A stretch of DNA of 64,000 nucleotides, from assembly GCA_004762155.1 (NCBI GenBank), contig SIHP01000003.1, positions 124,001-188,000 of the forward strand, given 5' to 3'. The notes under the pieces are model-generated. The model did no database searches. It was not told the origin of the DNA and saw nothing but the letters and a program-made list of their open reading frames with translations. Origin of the DNA: Flavobacteriaceae bacterium (GTDB lineage: Bacteria; Bacteroidota; Bacteroidia; Flavobacteriales; Flavobacteriaceae). Made by a program: the position numbers and the translations under genes. This document shows, one piece after another, positions 18,116 to 25,494 of the stretch (position 1 is its first letter; each line of letters opens with the position of its first letter).

Positions 18116-19009
18116 TTGAACAATATAAAAACCGTTTTTACAATAAAGGACTTAGAGAATATCTCTGGTATAAAAGCGCATACAATTAGAATTTGGGAAA
18201 AAAGATATAATTTATTTGAACCAAATAGAACAGATACCAATATTCGTTATTATTCTACAGAGAGTCTTTTAAAGTTATTAAATGTAGCGTTATTAAACAA
18301 GCACAGTTACAAAATATCTAAAATAGCAGATATGACTGAAAATCAAATTGTAACAAATGCAAGAGAATTGGCATTTAAGTATGCTGTTAATGATGATGCT
18401 ATTAATGCATTTAAAATGTCAATGTTTCAGTTTGATAAAGTTTTGTTTAATAATACTTATAATAGACTTTTACATAAAAAAACATTCAGACAAATTTTTA
18501 AAGAAGTATTTATTCCTTTTTTAAATCACATAGGATTATTATGGCAAACAAATACAGTAATGCCAGCTCACGAACATTTTATATCCAACTTAATTATACA
18601 AAAAATTCAACTTAATACAGAAAAACTTGAATCTGCAGCAACAAATAAAGATTATACCTATGTATTGTTTTTACCAGATGGAGAAATTCATGAAATAGGT
18701 TTATTATATCTAAACTACGAGTTAGTTTTAAGAGGTTCACAAACCATTTATTTAGGACAAAGTTTGCCTTTAAATAATTTAAATTATTTTTTTAATAGTG
18801 AATTAAAAGTCTGTTTTATAACATCTATGACAGTAAAGCCTTATGATGATAAAGTAGTAGATTATTTTTATGAGATAGATGATATTTTAAAAGATACAGA
18901 TCATAAAATGATTGCCATAGGAAAAAGAGCATTAGATGTTCAAGATTTAGAATTCAATTCAGATATTTCTTTATATCCTTCGGTTATAGAAGTTTTAGAC
19001 AATCTTTAA
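18116..19009 (+). CDS. carH: MerR-type regulator with B12-binding domain (CarH/LitR-like photoreceptor)
   Basis: A 297-residue light-sensing repressor. The start is TTG at 18116; no ATG exists before the MerR winged helix (residues about 8-75, ISGIKAHTIRIWEKRYN). The cobalamin part has both CarH signatures: Trp143-x9-Glu153-His154 in the helical cap, and ExHxxG at 190-195 with His192 as probable lower cobalt ligand. In CarH proteins adenosylcobalamin assembles a DNA-bound tetramer in the dark and light breaks it. Its position 88 bases upstream of crtI, same strand, strongly suggests control of the carotenoid genes. A LitR-type name would be equally valid. Confidence 0.9.
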   Translation: MNNIKTVFTIKDLENISGIKAHTIRIWEKRYNLFEPNRTDTNIRYYSTESLLKLLNVALLNKHSYKISKIADMTENQIVTNARELAFKYAVNDDAINAFKMSMFQFDKVLFNNTYNRLLHKKTFRQIFKEVFIPFLNHIGLLWQTNTVMPAHEHFISNLIIQKIQLNTEKLESAATNKDYTYVLFLPDGEIHEIGLLYLNYELVLRGSQTIYLGQSLPLNNLNYFFNSELKVCFITSMTVKPYDDKVVDYFYEIDDILKDTDHKMIAIGKRALDVQDLEFNSDISLYPSVIEVLDNL

Positions 19010-19042
19010 TAGTACAGCGTAATAACCAAGTATTCAATTCCC

Positions 19043-19059
19043 CCGATGCATCATGCATC
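19043..19059. repeat. Perfect palindrome between carH and crtI
   Basis: CGATGCAT-C-ATGCATCG forms two 8-base arms around one base, preceded by a run of C. It is GC-rich for this genome. It could be a regulator binding site inside the operon or a dispersed REP-like element; I saw no second copy in this window. Confidence 0.6.
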
Positions 19060-19097
19060 GAGAAAAACATTAACTAATTATAAAATAAATTTTCAAA

Positions 19098-20564
19098 TTG
19101 AAAAAAAGCATAACTATAATAGGTTCCGGTTTCTCTTCACTTTCAGCTGCATGTTATATGGCAAAAGCAGGTTATGAAGTCACTATTTACGAAAAAAATA
19201 ATACAATTGGAGGTAGAGCCAGACAATATATAAAAGAAGGTTTTACATTTGATATTGGACCTACTTGGTATTGGATGCCTGATGTATTTGAAAAGTTTTT
19301 TGCTGATTTTGGTAAAAAACCGTCAGACTTTTATACGTTAGAAAAATTAGATCCAGCATATCAAGTTTATTTTGGAGAAAATGATAGTATTACTATTCCA
19401 GGTAACTTAGATGAGATTTATAAAATATTTGAAACTGAAGAAGAAGGAAGTTCTAAGCACTTAAAAAAGTTTCTGAAATCTGCACAAGATAATTATAATA
19501 TAGCAGTTAAAGATGTGGTTTACAGACCAGGGATTTCTCCTTTAGAACTTATTACACCAGAAACAGCAGTAAGAGTTAGTCAGTTTTTTTCAACTATAAG
19601 AAAACAAGTTCGAAAAAAGATAAAAAGCAATAAATTAATCCAAATATTAGAATTTCCAGTATTATTTTTAGGAGCAAAACCTAGTAATACACCAGCATTC
19701 TATAATTTTATGAATTATGCCGATTTTGGATTAGGTACTTGGCATCCAAAAGGAGGAATGTATAAAGTTATTGAAGGTTTGGTTACGTTGGCTGAGCAAA
19801 TGGGAGTTAATTTTGTTACAAATGCAGCTATAGATAAAATAAATGTAAATGCAGCTAATGAGGTTGAAGGGTTATTAATAAATGGTAAAACAGTTAATAC
19901 AGATTTAGTGTTAAGTGGAGCAGATTATCATCATACAGAAACATTATTACCAAAGCAATACAGACAGTATTCAGAAAAATACTGGGACGATAGAATTTTT
20001 GCGCCATCATCATTATTATTTTATGTTGGTTTTGATAAAAAAATAGAAAATGTAGAACATCATACATTATTTTTTGATACTGATTTTGATGTACATGCTA
20101 AATCTATTTATGATACTCCAGAATGGCCAGAAAAACCATTGTTTTATGCAAGTTTTCCAAGCATAACAGATGATAGTTTGTCACCTAAGGGAAAAGAAGC
20201 AGGTACTTTTTTAATACCATTAGCACCTGGAATTGAGGATACAGATGAGATACGTGAAAAATATTTTAACTTGATTTTAGAAAGATTAGAACAGTTAACT
20301 AATCAAAAAGTAAAAGAAAGTATTATATTTAAAGAAAGTTATTGTGTTAACGATTTTATAAAAGATTATAACTCTTATAAAGGAAATGCATACGGTTTAG
20401 CAAATATTTTAACACAAACTGCCTTTTTAAGACCAAAGATAAAAAGTAAAAAAGTAAAGAATTTATACTTTACAGGACAACTTACGGTTCCAGGACCAGG
20501 AGTTCCACCATCATTAATATCAGGTAAAATAGCATCAGACTTAATCTTAAAAACTAACAAGTAA
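19098..20564 (+). CDS. crtI: Phytoene desaturase
   Basis: A 488-residue FAD-dependent desaturase converting phytoene to lycopene. The N-terminal dinucleotide fold is IIGSGFSSLSAA with EKNNTIGGRARQ, and the C-terminal FAD motif is YFTGQLTVPGPGVPPS near residue 455. Both are diagnostic of bacterial CrtI. The start is TTG at 19098, because an in-frame TAA lies 10 bases upstream and no ATG precedes the Rossmann motif. The third Gly of the usual GxGxxG is Ser here. The stop overlaps the ATG of crtB (TAATG), so the two are coupled. Confidence 0.96.
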   Translation: MKKSITIIGSGFSSLSAACYMAKAGYEVTIYEKNNTIGGRARQYIKEGFTFDIGPTWYWMPDVFEKFFADFGKKPSDFYTLEKLDPAYQVYFGENDSITIPGNLDEIYKIFETEEEGSSKHLKKFLKSAQDNYNIAVKDVVYRPGISPLELITPETAVRVSQFFSTIRKQVRKKIKSNKLIQILEFPVLFLGAKPSNTPAFYNFMNYADFGLGTWHPKGGMYKVIEGLVTLAEQMGVNFVTNAAIDKINVNAANEVEGLLINGKTVNTDLVLSGADYHHTETLLPKQYRQYSEKYWDDRIFAPSSLLFYVGFDKKIENVEHHTLFFDTDFDVHAKSIYDTPEWPEKPLFYASFPSITDDSLSPKGKEAGTFLIPLAPGIEDTDEIREKYFNLILERLEQLTNQKVKESIIFKESYCVNDFIKDYNSYKGNAYGLANILTQTAFLRPKIKSKKVKNLYFTGQLTVPGPGVPPSLISGKIASDLILKTNK

Positions 20565-21409
20565 TGAAAAAACAGTTATTTGATGAGGTTTCCTACTCTT
20601 GTAGTAAACTGGTAACTAAAAAGTACAGTACCTCTTTTTCTTTAGCAACAAAGATGTTAGCTCCTTGTATAAGACCCCACATATATAATATTTATGGTTT
20701 TGTTCGTTTTGCTGATGAAATTGTAGATACGTTTCATAGTTACGATAAAGAGGATTTATTAAACAGGTTTGAACAAGATTATTATGTTTCCAAGGAGCAA
20801 GGGATTAGTTTAAATCCTATATTAAACTCTTTCGTCCATACAGTTAATACCTATAATATTACAGATGATTTAGTGCAAGCTTTTTTAAAAAGTATGCGAG
20901 ATGATTTATCTAAAAAAGAGTACAAAACAGAAGAAGAATATAAAGCATATATATATGGCTCTGCCGATGTAGTTGGTTTAATGTGTTTAAAGGTTTTTGT
21001 TAAAGGAAACGAAGAACAATATAACGTATTAAAAGAACCTGCAATGCGTTTAGGTTCAGCTTTTCAGAAGGTGAATTTTTTAAGAGATTTAAAAGATGAT
21101 ATTGAACACCTAAATAGATCTTATTTTCCTAATGTGGATTTAAAGCAATTAAATGCAACTTCTAAGGAAGTTATTGTAAAAGATATTGAAGCTGATTTTG
21201 ATTTTGCTTTTAATAATGGAATATTAAAGTTACCAGTAGAAGCAAAGTTTGGCGTTTTTATGGCATATAGGTATTATAAAAAGTTACTTAATAAACTAAA
21301 AGCTACACCATCGGAAGAGATTATGGATACGAGAATTAGAATATCAAATCCTATGAAAATTAACTTATTGGCACGTAGCTATGTAAAATATAAGTTAAAC
21401 TTAATTTAA
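20564..21409 (+). CDS. crtB: Phytoene synthase
   Basis: A 281-residue trans-isoprenyl diphosphate synthase that joins two geranylgeranyl diphosphates to phytoene, the first committed carotenoid step. The two Asp-rich Mg-binding motifs are visible: FADEIVDTF near residue 48 and NFLRDLKDDIEHLNRSYFP near 168-186. YSTSFSLATKML at the N-terminus and the length are as expected. It is coupled to crtI by a one-base overlap. No GGPP synthase gene occurs in the window, so the precursor must be made elsewhere. Confidence 0.96.
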   Translation: MKKQLFDEVSYSCSKLVTKKYSTSFSLATKMLAPCIRPHIYNIYGFVRFADEIVDTFHSYDKEDLLNRFEQDYYVSKEQGISLNPILNSFVHTVNTYNITDDLVQAFLKSMRDDLSKKEYKTEEEYKAYIYGSADVVGLMCLKVFVKGNEEQYNVLKEPAMRLGSAFQKVNFLRDLKDDIEHLNRSYFPNVDLKQLNATSKEVIVKDIEADFDFAFNNGILKLPVEAKFGVFMAYRYYKKLLNKLKATPSEEIMDTRIRISNPMKINLLARSYVKYKLNLI

Positions 21410-21464
21410 ACAATATAAAAAAAAATAGAGCTAAAAACTTTAACTGCGATAGTTATAATAGCTT

Positions 21465-21472
21465 TAAATTTG
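21465..21472 (+). promoter_or_regulatory. Possible internal promoter before crtZ
   Basis: TAAATTTG matches TAnnTTTG in the 113-base gap between crtB and crtZ, 51 bases before the crtZ ATG. No TTG is seen at -33, so a weak secondary promoter is possible rather than shown. Confidence 0.35.
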
Positions 21473-21522
21473 TAAAAAGAATGAGTTTTAAAACATTCAA
21501 TCTATAAATTTTCAATAAAAGA

Positions 21523-21972
21523 ATGACAATATTTATATTAGTTACATTTGCAACATTTACAATTATGGAAGGAGTAACTTGGTTTACTCATAAATATATA
21601 ATGCATGGTTTTGGGTGGTTTTTACATGAAGATCACCACCAACCAGGTTATCCAAACGTTTTTGAAAAGAATGATGCTTTTTTTGTGGTTTTTGCTATAC
21701 CAAGTATTCTACTTTTTTTCTTTGGAATTAGGCCTATATTAAATCCATTATTTTTTATAGGACTAGGTATTTTATTTTACGGAATAGCTTATTTTGTTGT
21801 TCATGATGTATTAATTCATAGAAGGTTTTCTTGGTTTAAAAACACGAATAATTGGTATTTAAAAGGATTAAGGAAAGCGCATAAAATTCATCATAAAAAA
21901 ATGGGAAAACCAGACGGAGAGTGTTTTGGTATGTTATTAGTTCCGTTTAAATACTTTAAAGAATACAGATAG
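21523..21972 (+). CDS. crtZ: Beta-carotene hydroxylase
   Basis: A 149-residue di-iron membrane hydroxylase that turns beta-carotene into zeaxanthin. All four histidine clusters of the fatty-acid-hydroxylase superfamily are present: HKYIMH, HEDHH, HDVLIH and HKIHH, with the HX4H/HX2HH pattern of CrtZ. Hydrophobic segments at about 1-20, 52-72 and 75-98 place it in the inner membrane. Its stop overlaps the GTG of the cyclase gene (TAGTG), implying translational coupling. Confidence 0.95.
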   Translation: MTIFILVTFATFTIMEGVTWFTHKYIMHGFGWFLHEDHHQPGYPNVFEKNDAFFVVFAIPSILLFFFGIRPILNPLFFIGLGILFYGIAYFVVHDVLIHRRFSWFKNTNNWYLKGLRKAHKIHHKKMGKPDGECFGMLLVPFKYFKEYR

Positions 21973-22676
21973 TGAAATATTTATACATCTTATTAAATAT
22001 TTTTTCAATGAGTATTCCTTTTGTGTATTCGTTTAATAAAAAAATGCGATTTATACAACATTGGAAGGCGGTGTTAACTTCATTAACAATTGTGGCACTT
22101 TTTTTTCTAATTTGGGATGCTATTTTTACCTATTATGGTGTGTGGGGTTTTAATCAAGATTATCATTTACCATTTTTAGTTTTAGGAATGCCAATAGAAG
22201 AATGGATGTTTTTCTTTTGTATTCCTTATGCAAGTGTTTTTATACATTATTCTATTGAATATTTTAAGCCCAATTTATTACTACCAAAAAAGTTTACTCA
22301 ATTAATAACGTTAACTGTTATTTTAGTTTCGTTGTATTTGGTAGTAACAAACTTTACCAAAGCATATACTTCAGTAAATTTTACAGTGCTAACAGGAGTT
22401 TTGGTGTATAGTTATTTAAAAGGAATTAGGCATTTGCGTAGGTTTTTTATAGCCTTTTTAATTATATTAATTCCGTTTTTTATTGTTAACGGAATTCTTA
22501 CTGGTACTGGTTTACAAGAGCCAGTGGTTTGGTATAATAATGCAGAAAATTTAGGAATACGTTTAAAAACGATTCCAGTGGAAGATATTGGCTATGCTTT
22601 TTCAATGTTATTTACCAATGTTTTATTAATAGAGTTTTTTAAAGAGGGAGATACTTTTCAAAACCCAATGAATTAA
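21972..22676 (+). CDS. crtY: Lycopene cyclase (fused CrtYc-CrtYd type)
   Basis: A 234-residue integral membrane protein with two lycopene-cyclase domains in tandem, as in the CrtYcd/carotenoid cyclase fusion of Bacteroidota, not the flavoprotein CrtY of proteobacteria. Motif MPIEEWMFFFCIPY (about residues 74-87) and a second half with EDIGYAFSMLFTNV near residue 204 mark the two domains. About seven hydrophobic helices are visible. It should close both ends of lycopene to beta-carotene, the substrate of crtZ. The start is GTG at 21972, overlapping the crtZ stop. No terminator hairpin is obvious after it. Confidence 0.9.
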   Translation: MKYLYILLNIFSMSIPFVYSFNKKMRFIQHWKAVLTSLTIVALFFLIWDAIFTYYGVWGFNQDYHLPFLVLGMPIEEWMFFFCIPYASVFIHYSIEYFKPNLLLPKKFTQLITLTVILVSLYLVVTNFTKAYTSVNFTVLTGVLVYSYLKGIRHLRRFFIAFLIILIPFFIVNGILTGTGLQEPVVWYNNAENLGIRLKTIPVEDIGYAFSMLFTNVLLIEFFKEGDTFQNPMN

Positions 22677-22762
22677 AGATGTTTCTTTAGTTTTTATTGA
22701 TCAGTAAAACCACTACAAATACCCTTTTTAAACTGCTGTTTTGAGTTTCTTTTTTTTGGTAA

Positions 22763-23345
22763 TTAATCCTTAATACAGCGACATGATTTTCCAATTAATT
22801 TTCCACCATACCAATGTCTGAATTCGTTTGTCCAGCTGGCAAAATTCCAATCAGAAGCCTCCTTGGTATTGTTAATGCTTTCTGTAGATGACCCCAAAAA
22901 AAACAACAGTATTTAATTTATAATATTTACTATTCGAAGCATCTCTTGTTCCACCAAGTATACCATTAAATAGGCTTTTATTATTTCCTTTATTTTTTCC
23001 CTCTGCTTTTTAATTGTTTTCCACTGTTTTTTAAACCTCCATATAAATTTGCTAGTTGATTCCATCCTATAGGACAAGATTTTTTTAGCTGAAAAACATG
23101 TGTATAAGCGACCATATTTTACGCAACTTGAAATGGAATCATTATAACAAAATGAGTTTTTTGAAATAAATTTTAAATTTTCTGCCATCAAAGTAATTGA
23201 ATCAGTTTTCTTTTTTTTTCTATATAATATGTTACAGTCTTATAAATATTCCCATCTCTTAAGTCTGTAAAAAAAAAACAGTTTTTTGTGCTATTACTTT
23301 TGTATTAAAAAGAATAAGCATTAAAAAAGGAATAATTATCTTCAT
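22763..23345 (-). pseudogene. Decayed FISUMP-domain protein gene
   Basis: Read on the minus strand, the ATG at 23345 starts a signal peptide (MKIIIPFLMLILFNTKVIAQ). After a 10-base T tract the frame breaks, and the next pieces in other frames are TDLRDGNIYKTVT, MAENLKFISK, CVKYGRLYT, CPIGWNQLANLYGG, LNTVVFFWGSST and GKSCRCIKD, ending with TAA at 22763. These are, in order, the landmarks of the Fibrobacter succinogenes major paralogous (FISUMP) domain. At least three frameshifts and internal stops interrupt it. The full length of about 194 codons is normal for the family. The 92-codon open frame at 22913-23191 is one fragment. Confidence 0.82.
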
Positions 23346-23547
23346 AGTAAGCTGTTTAAAAAAAAGTAAATTTAGCACTCAATTTAATAAATAAAAATCA
23401 TTTGTTTTAAAGTAATAATATGTTTTATTATATGTTATTAGAAAACTATCAATTTAAGTTTTATAATATTAAGTAGTATTTAGTGTTAGGTATAACTTGT
23501 TTTTTTATAATAAGTTAGTTAACATTGTGTGTTCGTAAAAAATTATC

Positions 23548-24302
23548 ATGAAAAAAATATTAACCTTACTTTCTGTATCAATTCTTTTTTTAATTGTGTA
23601 AATAAAGCACCTAGCGTTAATGAAGAAGACTACAAAAAAGAGCAAAAAGAATATGAAGTTTTAAAGGAAAAGCTTACTATTGATAAATCGGAGTTTTTTA
23701 AAGAAAATAAAGAGGCTATTATGAAAAAAACAAGTCTTTTTAAGAAATTAAAAGATACAGCTACCAAGTTTTCTGAAGTAAATACAGATAGTACCTTTTT
23801 TCTAAAAGATGTAACTTTAAATGCAATTAATTATAGGATAGGAAGAAGTAAAGAAGCAGATAAAATTGTTTTTTTACCTAAAAGACAAGAAAATATTTCA
23901 AGATATTATCAATTTAAAGAAGCATATGAACAGTTATATTCTTGTGAAGAAAATGCTAATGAATCATGTGAAAATATGAAAGTAGGGGTTTTAAAAGAAT
24001 TTTTAGATATTAAATATGCTTTTGTTATTGATGGTTACACAATTGTAGAACCTAGTATTGATAAAAAAGACAGCTTTATGTCTGGACTTTATTATGGTTC
24101 TGTTTTAGTATATGATATAATAAATGATAAACCGTTATATAGATACGCATATACAGGTACAAATAGCGAACAAATTAGCTATAGAGACAGTGGTAATAGT
24201 TTTATGAAGCAAAATCCTATAGATGTAATTAAAAATGATTTTGAAAAGAACGTATCGTCCGCTTTAAGAAAAGAAACAAAAAAGTATTTTAACTTTAATT
24301 AA
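23548..24302 (+). pseudogene. Lipoprotein gene with frameshift in a T tract (possibly phase-variable)
   Basis: The ATG at 23548 starts a lipoprotein leader (MKKILTLLSVSILF) that hits a stop after 17 codons. One extra T in the seven-T run at 23585-23591 would continue it as FNCVNKAPS, placing a lipidation Cys at the end of the leader and joining the long frame that ends at 24302. The restored protein would be about 251 residues. The mature part is charged, helical at its start (residues about 20-60) and then mixed. I recognise no family. The long frame alone begins without a usable signal peptide. Sequencing error in the homopolymer is the main alternative to a real or reversible frameshift. 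Confidence 0.75.
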
Positions 24303-24317
24303 AGCGAACATATAAGC

Positions 24318-25052
24318 TTAGTATTTCTCTAATTCTTTACGTTTTATTTTTTCAAACTTGAAGAATTTATTGTTATAGCCTTCTACTTTAAATCTTGGGC
24401 TATCACTATTATAGTCTTTTGTAATCATTTTTAGTAGTAGTTCTTTAGCTACTTTGGTATGTTGATAAACATATTGTCCTTCTTTATCTAACTCTTTATA
24501 CATTTCATATTCTGAAACTTCTTGTTCAAATAAGTCTTTATATCCAGAAGTAAATTCTATGGTGTTATCGTCATAACTATTAACTTTTAATACAATAGAA
24601 GTATTCTCATAACCTGTTTCATTATTGTAAGTATCAAAAGCATAATAATCTCCTGTAGTTGGATATTTAACCATCATTTTATTTTTAGCTTGGTCAAGAT
24701 AAAAATTGTTTTCATACTTAATATCACCTAATCTATCATCAGTATAAAACCAAAGACCAATTAATAGTCCTAATACTATAAGTGAATAACTATACCATGG
24801 AGTTCTAACATCATGACTGTGTTTGTCTTGTGTTAATTGTTTAATAGTCAAAGGTAATTCGTATAAATTACTATCTCCTTTTCGTTTAAAAGCATAAATT
24901 TTACCAATAGGAAAGAAAGGAATCCAAAATAGGTGAGCCTATTGCTGCCTAACTTGAATATCTATATTGCTAAAACCTTCTTCTTTAGGTAATCTTAGCT
25001 CTTGTGGAGTAAAACTTTTTATTTTAAAACTATTTTGTCCATAAACAATCAT
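24318..25052 (-). pseudogene. Membrane protein gene interrupted by an in-frame TAG
   Basis: The ATG at 25052 opens a frame beginning MIVYGQNSFKIKSF, which reaches TAG at 24941-24939 (codon 38) and then continues in frame with AHLFWIPFFPIGKIYAFKRK to the stop at 24318, for 244 residues. The N-terminal layout resembles a Bacteroidota membrane protein family that starts MIIYG and often carries a zinc ribbon, here without the cysteines. One membrane helix lies at about residues 88-105 (YSLIVLGLLIGLWFY) and the rest is a soluble domain. The intact downstream part could start only from a TTG at 24851. Function unknown. Confidence 0.72.
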
Positions 25053-25441
25053 AACCAATATTTTAATTAAAGTTGAAATATAAGAAAAATACAAATCATG
25101 TATCTAATAATAGTCATCATTTCATAGTTTTATGTTTGGATTATTAAAACCCTATTTTTCTGTTTTAAATTTAATCCAATTGTATTACTGTTAGTATTAT
25201 TAATTATAAAAATAGTGTGAGTTTATGAAGAATAGTATTTTAAAAGTCTTTAAGTTTTATTAGAAAGCAGTAGTAGTTTATACTTAATGTTATTTTGACA
25301 TTTCAGTTAAGAAAGAAATGGTAGTTTTTATTAAAATTTCGTTTTCTAGTGTTTAATTTTTTGTTAAAGAGTGGATGTTATTTATGTTAAAACTTCGTAT
25401 TATTAATTTTAGTTTAAATTAAACTGTAGAAGATGAAAAAT
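25053..25441. other. AT-rich intergenic region without recognisable genes
   Basis: About 390 bases with stop codons in all frames and no coding pattern, RNA gene or repeat that I can recognise. The left end probably contains the promoter of the interrupted membrane protein gene. The right end leads into the htpG terminator. Confidence 0.6.
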
Positions 25442-25474
25442 AAAAAGGTAGTAATCTAAAATTACTACCTTTTT
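25442..25474 (-). terminator. htpG terminator hairpin
   Basis: AAAAAGGTAGTAAT (25442-25455) pairs perfectly with ATTACTACCTTTTT (25461-25474) around CTAAA. On the minus strand it follows the htpG stop by about 20 bases and ends in a T tract. Confidence 0.85.
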
Positions 25475-25494
25475 TATATTGATGATTTAATATA

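Noticed and set aside
22913..23191. 92-codon open frame on the minus strand
   Set aside because: It is a fragment of the decayed FISUMP gene; other landmarks of the same domain lie in the other frames before and after it.
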